Shown here piece after piece: positions 6,946-15,764 of a stretch of DNA of 64,000 nucleotides. Source of the stretch: Flavobacteriales bacterium (GTDB lineage Bacteria; Bacteroidota; Bacteroidia; Flavobacteriales_G; Salibacteraceae); NCBI GenBank assembly GCA_018660685.1, contig JABJJW010000024.1:62001-126000 (forward strand), given 5' to 3'. The notes beneath the pieces were generated by a model. It did no database searches, had not been told where the DNA came from, and worked only from the letters and a program-made list of their open reading frames with translations. The first letter of the stretch is position 1. Each line of letters starts with the position of its first letter. Made by a program: the position numbers and the translations under genes.

Positions 6946-8835
6946 TTGATTCTTTTGGTCTCATATCCAAGAAGTGGTAACACGTTTATCCGGAATGTAT
7001 TGTACAAAGTGTACGGCGTTGAATCTGCTACTTATCATTTTGAAAAACATGGAGCGGACGCTAACTGGAAAGATTTTCCGGTTGTAAAGACGCACTTGTT
7101 GCCTCATCAACTACCCGAGGAGTTACTCAAACGTAAGGTCGTGTACTTAATCCGAAATGGTGGTGATGCAGTCGTCTCTTTGGCTCATCACAGAAAAGAT
7201 GTTATTGATCCTAGTTCCGATTTTCAACTGAATTTGTGGGAGACAATTTATTCAGCAGAAGGGGCTCATTTTGGTGGTTGGAGTCATCATGTTGAACAAT
7301 GGCTTCCAAAGGCCGATGAGAAGCTTCATTTCGAGGAATTCATTAGCAACCCGAAAGAAGCATTAACCGCAATGCGACCATTTCTTGACTTGGGAATTGC
7401 CGAATGGGATAAGCTTCCAAGTTTTCAGGAACTCAAACATGGTAACCCCGAATACGGTTCAGGGAAGCACCTAGGCCTTGACCTCGCTCAACATTGGTTT
7501 CGAAGTGGGAAAGTGAACGTTTGGAGGGGTGAGATGAGCGAGGAACAAACTCGAATGTATTGGCATTTGCACGGTGAAGCCATGGAGTATGCTGGATACT
7601 CTCTCGAAGGTGAGGAGGTAACAAGACAATATGATGTCATGTTGAATAAGCGAGTGCTGATCGAAGCTGAAAAGCTGGCTGAAAATGGGTTTGATGGGGT
7701 AAAACGCTACGTTTTTGAATTGATCAAGTCCGCTCAGCGCTTTCCGATATTGGGATTAGAAGTCCGCGTGCTTTTCGATGGTAAAATCATGGACATGCAC
7801 AGCGTTATTGAATTCGAAGGACGAGGAAGTTCTCCGATTAAGAATGGCGCGCTCCACGCTCTGAAGAGCCTAGCCAACCTGATTCTCCCAAAGACATGGT
7901 ATGCTGAGTTAGCCAAGCGCTTTCCAATTCATCGGCTCAGACGAGCCAAGAAGGTTGAAGGCTATGAATCTACGCCCTCGAAGACTGATATACTTCATTT
8001 GACATTGCCTCAGCATTTTGCCTTTGCAGAAGGAATCGAACGCGACAACACAATCGTGACGATTCACGACACGACTCACCATTCTCACGCTGAATTTCAT
8101 CAACCCAACAATGTCGCAAGGACGGCAGCTGGATTTGAGTTTATTCAAGAGAATGGAGCTGTGAGCATCAGCGTTTCAGAGTCAACGCAGCGAGATGCAG
8201 ATGCATTGGGCATTGAGTCATCAGTGGTTTATGAAGGGGTTGATCGGCGGAGTTTCTTTCCTCTCCAAAATGAGCATTTGCTCCATTTAGTGAGAGACCG
8301 ATACAGCCTTCCTGATCGGTTTATTCTGAGTTTATCCACGCTCGAACCCAGGAAGAATATTCAACGATTGATCGATGCTTATGATGCCCTTGATCTTCAG
8401 GTCAAAGAGAGTTGTCATTTGGTTCTTGCAGGGTCAAAAGGCTGGGGCTCCGAACTCAAGATTCCTGATTCAAGTGCTGACTATGTCCACTTCACCGGAT
8501 TTGTCAGAGAGGATCACCTCGCGGCTCTTTATAACCTTGCTCATGGATTTGCCTATGTCAGCCTTTATGAAGGTTTTGGTCTCCCGGTTTTAGAGGCCTT
8601 AGCTTGTGGGACGGCAGTCTTGGTGTCCAATACCTCAAGTCTTCCTGAAATTGTTGGTGAGGTAGCTTTTCGATGTGACCCATTTGAAGTGGATGCCATT
8701 TCCACTGGTCTACACAACCTGATGAGGTGTGATAATGACGAGTTAAAACCACGCTGCATGGAGCAAAGCTGGAAGTTTAGCTGGAAGGATTGTTGGCTGG
8801 GGACGGTTGATGTCTATTCTCGAACAATAGGTTAG
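6946..8835 (+). CDS. Sulfotransferase-like domain fused to a GT4 glycosyltransferase
   Basis: A 629-aa two-domain protein. Residues 1 to about 200 look like a PAPS-dependent sulfotransferase: SYPRSGNTFIRNVLY (about 6-20) fits the 5'-phosphosulfate loop, and VVYLIRNGGDAVVSL (about 65-79) fits the 3'-phosphate-binding motif. From about 232 (NGFDGVKRYVFEL) to the end is a GT-B glycosyltransferase: SLSTLEPRKNIQRLIDAYD (about 464-482) is the donor-side motif and SLYEGFGLPVLEALACGT has the E-x7-E pair. Probable role: adding a sugar and a sulfate to a surface polysaccharide. The start is TTG 6946; a near-match promoter box lies 4 nt upstream and no ATG precedes the sulfotransferase loop. The last 59 bp overlap the convergent ligase gene. 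Confidence 0.82.
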   Translation: MILLVSYPRSGNTFIRNVLYKVYGVESATYHFEKHGADANWKDFPVVKTHLLPHQLPEELLKRKVVYLIRNGGDAVVSLAHHRKDVIDPSSDFQLNLWETIYSAEGAHFGGWSHHVEQWLPKADEKLHFEEFISNPKEALTAMRPFLDLGIAEWDKLPSFQELKHGNPEYGSGKHLGLDLAQHWFRSGKVNVWRGEMSEEQTRMYWHLHGEAMEYAGYSLEGEEVTRQYDVMLNKRVLIEAEKLAENGFDGVKRYVFELIKSAQRFPILGLEVRVLFDGKIMDMHSVIEFEGRGSSPIKNGALHALKSLANLILPKTWYAELAKRFPIHRLRRAKKVEGYESTPSKTDILHLTLPQHFAFAEGIERDNTIVTIHDTTHHSHAEFHQPNNVARTAAGFEFIQENGAVSISVSESTQRDADALGIESSVVYEGVDRRSFFPLQNEHLLHLVRDRYSLPDRFILSLSTLEPRKNIQRLIDAYDALDLQVKESCHLVLAGSKGWGSELKIPDSSADYVHFTGFVREDHLAALYNLAHGFAYVSLYEGFGLPVLEALACGTAVLVSNTSSLPEIVGEVAFRCDPFEVDAISTGLHNLMRCDNDELKPRCMEQSWKFSWKDCWLGTVDVYSRTIG

Positions 8836-9964
8836 CAGCAAACAAGGAGAAGAACATCATCCCAAACTGCCTACTGAAGTAGTTTTCGGTCAGAGAAATC
8901 AAAATGAAAAACAGCAGAAATAGAACTAAGGTTCGAATGTTTAGACGCATCGCTGTTAGCAGCATATAGCTGAAAAAGAGAAGAATGATTAGCAACCCGG
9001 CAATTCCACTTGCGAGCCAGAAGTGAATGAACTGATTGTGTGTGTTGTACTCGCCATCGAAGAATTCCACTTGGTCATATTCTTCGTAACAGGCTTCCAA
9101 AGCAGCACGAGTATTTCCTGTTCCAACCCCGAAAATCCAATTGTCGAAAGTCGTTTCGATCGCACAATTCCAAATCCCCAGTCTCAATTCCGAAGATGAG
9201 AGTGCTTGACCTTCTTCATAGTCGAGGTTGACACGATATAGTTCTTCGAATCGTTCGGTGAGAACAGGGTTGAAGAGCACATTTCCTATGCCTAGAACTA
9301 GAATTCCAGTGAGTGTTGCCACTTTGTATTTCAAAGAATTCATTTTCAGTATCGCCATTGATCCTAGGATTGCTGCGCAAGCAATAAGCGGCATTTTCCC
9401 ACCACATAAGGACGCCATAACTACAAGGAAAGCGACACCCCAAATGCGTTGAAAAATGTTTTGCTTAAAATCCAGTAGGAGAAGCACAGATGCCCAAAAC
9501 CAAGCAACACTAACGAAGGTTGGGTGAACGTGGAATTGAGCCTCGATGGCATCTCGAAATCCTTGAGAAAAGGAGGCATGCTCTATGGGCGATGCAAAAG
9601 TGAAGAAGGTGAGGACCGCAACCGCCTGTAAGATGGAGATGAGAACGAAGGACTTCCGGAAGAACTCCGGCCTGGTCGATGTGCTGAAGTAAAGGATTGC
9701 AGCGATCCACGTAGGCCATAGTTGTAATTCGCGCGTTCCGTCTGAAGGAACTCCAAACGCCAACCAGCTTGAGAGTAGAATTAAAAAAGGCAGAAGCAGA
9801 ATGAACCCGCGCACATTCGTAAATGCTCGCCATCCACCTCGAATTAGTCCTAGAATAGCAAGTGAAACAATAGCAATTGATGACACCGCATTCCCCCAGA
9901 ACAAGAATCCCGAAAGAATAACTAGAAGAATCTGTTCAAAACGATCAAGCCAAGGATGATTCAC
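8777..9964 (-). CDS. O-antigen ligase/polymerase family membrane protein
   Basis: A 395-aa polytopic protein with about ten hydrophobic helices, of the Wzy_C/WaaL type that joins or polymerises surface glycans at the periplasmic face. The landmark is the large external loop before the last helices, with GVGTGNTRAALEACYEEYDQ (about 267-286) and YNTHNQFIHFWLASGIAG (about 294-311); the NxHNxfl motif with its His is the family signature. Ligase and polymerase activities cannot be separated from sequence. It overlaps the upstream glycosyltransferase by 20 bp (cotranscribed) and the opposite-strand fusion gene by 59 bp at the 3' end. Confidence 0.85.
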   Translation of the reverse strand: MNHPWLDRFEQILLVILSGFLFWGNAVSSIAIVSLAILGLIRGGWRAFTNVRGFILLLPFLILLSSWLAFGVPSDGTRELQLWPTWIAAILYFSTSTRPEFFRKSFVLISILQAVAVLTFFTFASPIEHASFSQGFRDAIEAQFHVHPTFVSVAWFWASVLLLLDFKQNIFQRIWGVAFLVVMASLCGGKMPLIACAAILGSMAILKMNSLKYKVATLTGILVLGIGNVLFNPVLTERFEELYRVNLDYEEGQALSSSELRLGIWNCAIETTFDNWIFGVGTGNTRAALEACYEEYDQVEFFDGEYNTHNQFIHFWLASGIAGLLIILLFFSYMLLTAMRLNIRTLVLFLLFFILISLTENYFSRQFGMMFFSLFAANLLFENRHQPSPANNPSS

Positions 9965-11063
9965 TTATAAAGCACTTATCTAAGAACAAATTGAGGAATT
10001 GTTCGCGAAATGATTCTTTGTCATATCTCAGTGCGTTTTGTCGAACGACTTCTGGGTCAAATTCAAGTTTCTCAAAACGCAAAATTGCGTCAGCCAATGC
10101 CTCTGGATGTTCGCGTTCGAAAAATATTCCTGTTTCTTGATCCACGACGGTTTCTGTATATCCACCTTTCCCAAGTGCAATTACGGGAGTTCCACATGAT
10201 TGTGCTTCCAAACCTGCAATTCCAAAGTCCTCAATTGAGGCATTCAAAAAAGCTTTTGCCCGCTGCATATGGTAAACTAAGGATTCATCACTGACCCATC
10301 CCAAAAACGACACATTTGGAGTAGCCATTCTTTTGAGGTGTTTTTCCAATGGACCTTGACCAGCGATAACCAATTTGTGGTTTGGAAGTCTTGAGAATGT
10401 GTCAATAATCAGCTCTAGATTCTTGTAGTCTACAAACCGAGACGCAGTAAAGTAAAAATCAGCTTTGTCCTCGTGTAAGGCGAATCGTTCACATTGGATG
10501 GGAGGGTAAATTACGGTGCTTTGCCTTCCGTATGCTTTGTCGATGCGCTGTGACACAAAATTTGAATTTGCCACAAAGTGATCGACTCCTTCTGCTGTTT
10601 GTTCGTCCCAATTTTTCAGCCGGTTGATCATCAGCTTAGCCAACCATTTCTTGATACCATGGTTGTAACCGTACTTTTTGAGATATGTCTCTTGTAAGCC
10701 CCAAGCAAACCTCATGGGAGTATGACAATAAGAGATATGTATTTGACCCTCTCTTTTGTTGACGCCTTTTGCTGCCATCCAAGAAGAAGATATAATGATG
10801 TCAAATTCGCTTACATCAAGCTTCGATATTGCTTTTGGGTACAGTGGTGCGAGATGACGATAATGCTCACTAGCGGCTGGTACTTGTTGGAGAAATGATG
10901 TTTTTACTCCGCGTCCTTGAGTAATCCGATTCAACTCACCAAATGGCATGAAGTTGAAAAGCGAGTATACCCGTTCTGGTTGGATCAAGTCAATGATCTC
11001 CGCCGCAACTTTCTCAGCCCCAGCTGGAATGGTGAACCAGTCATGTACGAATGCAACTTTCAT
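9945..11063 (-). CDS. Glycosyltransferase family 4
   Basis: Cytoplasmic GT-B glycosyltransferase, 372 aa. The N-terminal acceptor domain begins MKVAFVHDWFTIPAGAEKV. SYCHTPMRFAWGL (about 122-134) and HFVANSNFVSQRI (about 162-174) are typical of mannosyl/rhamnosyl transferases in O-antigen and capsule clusters. The donor domain has FTASRFVDYKNLELIIDTF (about 203-221) and EDFGIAGLEAQSCGTPVIA with the E-x7-E pair (about 284-302). The sugar is not predictable. It is followed directly by the ligase gene in the same operon and preceded, after 53 bp, by another GT4 gene. Confidence 0.88.
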   Translation of the reverse strand: MKVAFVHDWFTIPAGAEKVAAEIIDLIQPERVYSLFNFMPFGELNRITQGRGVKTSFLQQVPAASEHYRHLAPLYPKAISKLDVSEFDIIISSSWMAAKGVNKREGQIHISYCHTPMRFAWGLQETYLKKYGYNHGIKKWLAKLMINRLKNWDEQTAEGVDHFVANSNFVSQRIDKAYGRQSTVIYPPIQCERFALHEDKADFYFTASRFVDYKNLELIIDTFSRLPNHKLVIAGQGPLEKHLKRMATPNVSFLGWVSDESLVYHMQRAKAFLNASIEDFGIAGLEAQSCGTPVIALGKGGYTETVVDQETGIFFEREHPEALADAILRFEKLEFDPEVVRQNALRYDKESFREQFLNLFLDKCFISESSLA

Positions 11064-11116
11064 TGATTGCGAAATGTACGGGATATATGGTCAATTACAA
11101 GCTCTTACGTGACTCC

Positions 11117-12103
11117 TTATTCATATGCCAAATGAGAATAAATCAGCTGTTCCCACTTTAGGGTTGACTCAGAGAATGAGAACGAATGAGGTAGTTCTCT
11201 ACGAACACCATGGAGAGCTTTATCGAGCTCATTCAAAAGAGAATTAGCATCATCTAGATCAAAATATAAAGCTTGCTCACCAACGATCTCCCGATGAGCC
11301 GGAATATTCGAAATGAGGGTTTTTGCATTCAATGATGCTGCCTCGAGAGGAATCAGGCTAAAACCTTCATAGAGTGAAGGGTGTATGACCAGCTCTGCAT
11401 TTTGATAAAGCCACTTTAGTTCTGTGTCTGACGCATTGGTTAGCCATGTAACCGATTTAGTGTCCTTATTATTTGGATCACTAAAAGCCGCTCCCGGATT
11501 TCCCGCTATGATCAATTGAAAGCCTAAATCGTTGATGTGCCGCGCAGCATGTTCAATGACCCAATGAAAGTTCTTTCTTGGATCATGGCTGCCTACCATC
11601 AGAATAAATGCTTGATCTCCGATTCTTGGTTTAATCGCTTGTAACTCGCCAAATCGATTATCAATGGCGCTATGAATAATCGTGATTTTGTCTTCTGGGA
11701 TATTCAGGTGTCTTTTCATTTCAGACTTTGAAAACTCTGAAACCGTTACAAAGTGTCGGGCGTTTTTAGCGAGCCGTTTGAAGAGTAGCTTGTAATAAGT
11801 TGCAAAAGGAGATTGAAACCATTTTGGGTTTTCAAAGACTGCTAAATCGTGAATTGTAACAATCTGATTCTTGTAAAATGATGGAGCACTATTGCAAAAA
11901 TTGATGAGTAATGGATTTCCTCTCTTTTTCAAAAGAGCAGGTAATTTGGTCTGCTCCCAATAGTTGCTTGCTAGCCGTCCTTCTGGAGCTGCGAGTACCT
12001 CAACGTTTGAGTTGATCTGAGATAGAATGCCATGGCCGTAGCGCTGAACACCGGTGATCGGTTGATTCAGAAATTTTCCATTGACGAGAACTGGGGAGTT
12101 CAT
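11117..12103 (-). CDS. Glycosyltransferase family 4
   Basis: A 328-aa GT-B enzyme. Visible landmarks are TGVQRYGHGI (about 18-27) in the acceptor domain, VTIHDLAVFENPKW (about 83-96), FVTVSEFSKSEM (about 116-127), LMVGSHDPRKNFHWVIE (about 165-181) and the E-x7-E segment SLYEGFSLIPLEAASL (about 240-255). It belongs to the polysaccharide set 6946-12103. It starts at ATG 12103, immediately after the stop of the carboxylase gene on the same strand (0-bp spacing), so it may be expressed by read-through from that gene although the two are functionally unrelated. Confidence 0.87.
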   Translation of the reverse strand: MNSPVLVNGKFLNQPITGVQRYGHGILSQINSNVEVLAAPEGRLASNYWEQTKLPALLKKRGNPLLINFCNSAPSFYKNQIVTIHDLAVFENPKWFQSPFATYYKLLFKRLAKNARHFVTVSEFSKSEMKRHLNIPEDKITIIHSAIDNRFGELQAIKPRIGDQAFILMVGSHDPRKNFHWVIEHAARHINDLGFQLIIAGNPGAAFSDPNNKDTKSVTWLTNASDTELKWLYQNAELVIHPSLYEGFSLIPLEAASLNAKTLISNIPAHREIVGEQALYFDLDDANSLLNELDKALHGVRRELPHSFSFSESTLKWEQLIYSHLAYE

Positions 12104-13738
12104 TTAGGTTTGAAGAACACCAACGTTGTACGGCTTCACATCTTGCTCATGGCTCGCCATCTCAATTCCAGCGCTGATGATCGATCGTGTTTCGAGTGGA
12201 TCTATAATTCCATCCAACCAAAGTCTCGCAGCTGCATAATAAGGAGAAGTCTGTTCCTTATATCGATCAGTAATCTTCTTCAGTAACGCTTTTTCATCCT
12301 CAGGAGAGATTTCCTCTCCTTTGGATTTTAGACTTGCTACTTCAATTTGTAGCAGGGTGTTGGCGGCCGACTTTCCACTCATAACAGCAAGATTACTCGT
12401 AGGCCAAGCATAAATTAATCGAGGATCATAAGCTTTGCCACACATAGCATAGTTTCCAGCTCCGTAGCTATTACCCATGATGAACGTAAACTTTGGAACA
12501 ACGGAGTTGCTCATAGCACTGACCATTTTGGCGCCATCTTTAATGATGCCTCCTTGTTCTGACCGTGATCCGACCATGAAACCAGTCACATCTTGAAGGA
12601 AGACCAATGGTATTCTCTTTTGATTGCAGTTCATGATGAACCGAGCCGCTTTGTCTGCGCTATCTGAATAGATGACGCCACCTAGTTGCATTTCGCCCTT
12701 CTTGCTCTTTACGACGGTTCGTTGATTGGCAACAATTCCAACGGACCAACCATCAATTCTGGCATAACTGGTAACAATGCTCTTTCCGTACAAAGCCTTG
12801 TACTCGTCAATCTCTGAGTTATCTACCAGTCGTTTGATAATCTCCTTTACATCGTATGTCTTCGCACTGAAGATGCCATAAATCTCTTTTTCGTTCAGCT
12901 TTGGGGATGCTGGTTTCTTTCGATCAAAGGGCACAAGCGTTTTTCCTCCGATCTTATCTACAATGCTCTTGATCTTACCAAGACATTCTGTGTCGTCTTT
13001 GCATTTGTAGTCAGTGACTCCAGAGATTTCGGAATGAGTTGTTGCTCCACCTAAGGTCTCATTGTCTACTTCTTCACCGATCGCAGCTTTGACGAGATAA
13101 GATCCCGCTAAAAAGATGCTTCCTGTTCCTTCAACGATCATGGCTTCATCACTCATGATGGGCAAATATGCGCCACCAGCAACGCAGCTTCCCATAATGG
13201 CTGAAATCTGATTGATTCCTTTGCTGCTCATCACGGCATTGTTGCGAAAGATTCTCCCAAAGTGTTCTTTGTCCGGGAAGATTTCGTCCTGCATAGGAAG
13301 GTATACTCCGGCACTATCGACTAAGTAAATAATCGGGATGTAGTTCTCCATGGCAATCTCTTGCGCTCTCAGATTTTTCTTACCTGTGATTGGGAACCAA
13401 GCTCCCGCCTTGACTGTTGCATCATTGGCCACAACCACGCAAATTTTCCCTTGAACGTAGCCTAGGTACACGATTACTCCGCCACTTGGACAACCACCAT
13501 GTTCGGCGTACATGCCATCGCCGGCAAAAGCCCCAATTTCAATTTTGGATTTATCGTCATCGAGCAACATTTCGACACGCTCTCGAGCGGTCATTTTGCC
13601 CTTGGCATGATGCTTTTCAATTCTCTTCTTACCGCCTCCTTCATAGACTGTTTCCAGCTTCCTCTTCATTTCGGCAATGAGAAGCTTCATACGGTCTTCG
13701 TTCTTGTTGAATTCGATGTCTTGTTTCTTAGTCGCCAT
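12104..13738 (-). CDS. Acyl-CoA carboxylase, carboxyltransferase (beta) subunit
   Basis: Biotin-dependent acyl-CoA carboxylase carboxyltransferase subunit of 544 aa. HAKGKMTARERVEMLLDDD (about 44-62) opens the domain; the acyl-CoA-binding glycine loop is around GSCVAGGAYLPIMSDE (about 183-198); the C-terminal half has TGFMVGSRSEQGGIIKDGA and FIMGNSYGAGNYAM. The string YLPMQDEIFPDKEHFGRIF is closer to methylcrotonyl-CoA carboxylase beta subunits than to propionyl-CoA ones, which would place it in leucine degradation. No biotinylated alpha subunit is present in the window, so the substrate is uncertain. It begins at ATG 13738 with 60 bp to the upstream aminotransferase. Confidence 0.9.
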   Translation of the reverse strand: MATKKQDIEFNKNEDRMKLLIAEMKRKLETVYEGGGKKRIEKHHAKGKMTARERVEMLLDDDKSKIEIGAFAGDGMYAEHGGCPSGGVIVYLGYVQGKICVVVANDATVKAGAWFPITGKKNLRAQEIAMENYIPIIYLVDSAGVYLPMQDEIFPDKEHFGRIFRNNAVMSSKGINQISAIMGSCVAGGAYLPIMSDEAMIVEGTGSIFLAGSYLVKAAIGEEVDNETLGGATTHSEISGVTDYKCKDDTECLGKIKSIVDKIGGKTLVPFDRKKPASPKLNEKEIYGIFSAKTYDVKEIIKRLVDNSEIDEYKALYGKSIVTSYARIDGWSVGIVANQRTVVKSKKGEMQLGGVIYSDSADKAARFIMNCNQKRIPLVFLQDVTGFMVGSRSEQGGIIKDGAKMVSAMSNSVVPKFTFIMGNSYGAGNYAMCGKAYDPRLIYAWPTSNLAVMSGKSAANTLLQIEVASLKSKGEEISPEDEKALLKKITDRYKEQTSPYYAAARLWLDGIIDPLETRSIISAGIEMASHEQDVKPYNVGVLQT

Positions 13739-13798
13739 CGACGATTAGGGTTTTAGTTTCACTCTTAGCTTCAAAGATGTTCAAAATGACAATGCCCT

Positions 13799-15082
13799 TT
13801 AGGCCATTCCCTTGATGGTGCGGATCAGGCGATCAAGATCTTTGGTAGAGGTATAGACGTTAGGTGTAACTCTAACTCCACTGATCCCTTCATGCGAGAT
13901 GGTAGTCGTGTGAATTCGTTCTTCCTTCCAGAGGATGTCATGAATTTCTTTAGCCTCTTTTCCTTCAATGCTAAATGTGGTGAGAGCACCACTGAAATTC
14001 GGATCTTCAGGACACCAAAATTGAATTCCCTTGACGCCCTTGACACGCTCAACCCAGTATTGTTTCAGGTAGTGAAGTCGTTCAAATTTTCTTTCCGACC
14101 CAATGCTCAGATGGAAGTCGATGGCCTGACCAATTGCTAACTCCGCAGGCACATCTCGCGTTCCTTGATTTTCGAACTTTCTCACGTCGGCACTTTGGGG
14201 GTCAGGCCCCGGAAACATGGCCCAGTGCCTTGCGATGAGGTCTTTCTTAATCCATAGCATACCTGTTCCAAATGGAGCGCACAGCCATTTATGCAAACTC
14301 GTGCCGAAATAGTCACAGTTGAGATCAGAAATTTTGAATACCAGATGAGCAAAACTGTGTGCACCATCTACCATGACGAGAATACCACGTTTTTTAGCTT
14401 CAGCCGCAATTGCTGCTACCGGAAGCACTTGTCCGGTCCAATTCACCACATGCTCAATCAGGGCGATTTTGGTTTTGTCTGTGAATTGGTCGGTGTAAGC
14501 CTTCACAATTTCCTCGGTATTGGTTGACGGCATTGGCAACTTCGCAATTTTTCTAACGATCCCTTCGCGAAGTTCACGCTGTTTCCACGCTTGATTCATG
14601 TTAGGATAAATGAAATTGCTTGTGACGAATTCGTCACCCCTCGTCATATCCAAACCAGATATTAGGGTTGCAAGAGCTTCAGTCGTGTTTCGATTGATTG
14701 CAATTTCTTCAGAGCTAACACCAGCCAGATCAGCTAATTTTTCGCGTATCGTTTCTCTACCTTTTTCAAAGACTCGCCACATATAATAGGAAGGAGCTTC
14801 GTTGCTCAACCTGGTAAAACGTTCAACTGCCTCGAGAACGACTTTTGGATGTGGGCTTACACCGCCGTTATTCAAGTTGACCATCGAAGATGAGGCAATG
14901 TAGTTGTGCCTTACCCAACTCCAGAAGTCTTCGTTATCGCTGAGTTCTTTGGGACTTAGATCCGGATACTTGGACAATATGTTCTTAGTCTCAGCGGCGA
15001 ACGAAGTGTCAATAAATGGCCAAGCCCAAACGCCAGCACTCAAGGTGCCGACTTTTTGAATGAATGATCTTCGGTTAGTCAT
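13799..15082 (-). CDS. Class V aminotransferase (isopenicillin-N-epimerase-like) with Tat-type signal
   Basis: PLP enzyme of the class V aminotransferase/cysteine desulfurase superfamily, closest in layout to isopenicillin N epimerase-like proteins. From ATG 15082 it is 427 aa and starts MTNRRSFIQKVGTLSAGVWA, a twin-arginine (RRSFIQK) plus hydrophobic segment, then mature sequence from about 30. Core: VNLNNGGVSPHP (substrate loop), INRNTTEAL (phosphate loop), MVDGAHSFAHL (Asp contacting PLP N1) and FGTSLHKWLCAPFGTG, whose Lys forms the Schiff base. An upstream in-frame ATG at 15139 would bury the Tat motif, so I reject it. Export through Tat fits a cofactor-containing enzyme; substrate unknown. 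Confidence 0.85.
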   Translation of the reverse strand: MTNRRSFIQKVGTLSAGVWAWPFIDTSFAAETKNILSKYPDLSPKELSDNEDFWSWVRHNYIASSSMVNLNNGGVSPHPKVVLEAVERFTRLSNEAPSYYMWRVFEKGRETIREKLADLAGVSSEEIAINRNTTEALATLISGLDMTRGDEFVTSNFIYPNMNQAWKQRELREGIVRKIAKLPMPSTNTEEIVKAYTDQFTDKTKIALIEHVVNWTGQVLPVAAIAAEAKKRGILVMVDGAHSFAHLVFKISDLNCDYFGTSLHKWLCAPFGTGMLWIKKDLIARHWAMFPGPDPQSADVRKFENQGTRDVPAELAIGQAIDFHLSIGSERKFERLHYLKQYWVERVKGVKGIQFWCPEDPNFSGALTTFSIEGKEAKEIHDILWKEERIHTTTISHEGISGVRVTPNVYTSTKDLDRLIRTIKGMA

Positions 15083-15182
15083 GCTTGCAGGTTTAGAGAT
15101 CGAGCAAATTAATGAATTCTGCGATGCATCGAATTGCATTCTATTTTCTCCTCACTAGCCAAGGAATGCTCATTGAATGTTG

Positions 15183-15764
15183 TTATTCAACTATAAGAGA
15201 CCTGACCTGAGGTCCTAAATTGAAAAGAACATCGAGAATACTCAATCCGGATTCAAAATTGAACCTGTCAGAGAATACCTGGAAATAGGCATCATCCTGA
15301 GTGGATGAAAAGTCGTGCGTTCTAAAATCGTTGTCTACGTTGTCAACGTAGTCCTGCGTAAAATCCTCCTTAAACTCGAGTTTTAGCAAAGAGCAGATTA
15401 ACTTATGGTAGGCGAGATTGAAGTCAACTAGTAGACGGAACTCCTTCGTATAGAACAGCCGCAGTTCATCCTCATAGAACTCGAAATAGGCTGATCTACG
15501 ATAAGCGGCTTCTAAACTCTTCCAGTGATCCTTTTGCCAGTTCTCTGCATAACTGATCTCAACATCTTTGATCGCTCGCCTTGAATTCCTTTTGACCGTT
15601 GGGACAATGAGCAATTGCCTCCCGTTCGGGCCTAGGATCTCCATACGATTCCTTGGAGTTTGCTTTGGGAAATGCTCGTGAATCTCAAAGGCAAATTCAC
15701 CTGCCTTGAAGAGTGCGCGGTAATATTCGATGTTCCCGCAAAGATGAATTGGGAACACAGTCAT
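15183..15764 (-). CDS. WbqC family protein
   Basis: A 193-aa protein of the WbqC-like family (PF08889), found in polysaccharide clusters and, in Flavobacteriales, as a fixed neighbour of lepB. Visible markers are the opening CGNIEYYRAL, NRMEILGPNGRQLLIVPT (about 39-56), WQKDHWKSLEAAYRRSAYFEFYEDEL (about 77-102; the segment HWKSLEAAY is the most conserved) and the C-terminal IVE. Biochemical role is not established; proposed as an acyl/glycine-transfer-related protein. Its ATG overlaps the lepB stop by one base (TAATG), so it is translationally coupled to lepB. Confidence 0.85.
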   Translation of the reverse strand: MTVFPIHLCGNIEYYRALFKAGEFAFEIHEHFPKQTPRNRMEILGPNGRQLLIVPTVKRNSRRAIKDVEISYAENWQKDHWKSLEAAYRRSAYFEFYEDELRLFYTKEFRLLVDFNLAYHKLICSLLKLEFKEDFTQDYVDNVDNDFRTHDFSSTQDDAYFQVFSDRFNFESGLSILDVLFNLGPQVRSLIVE

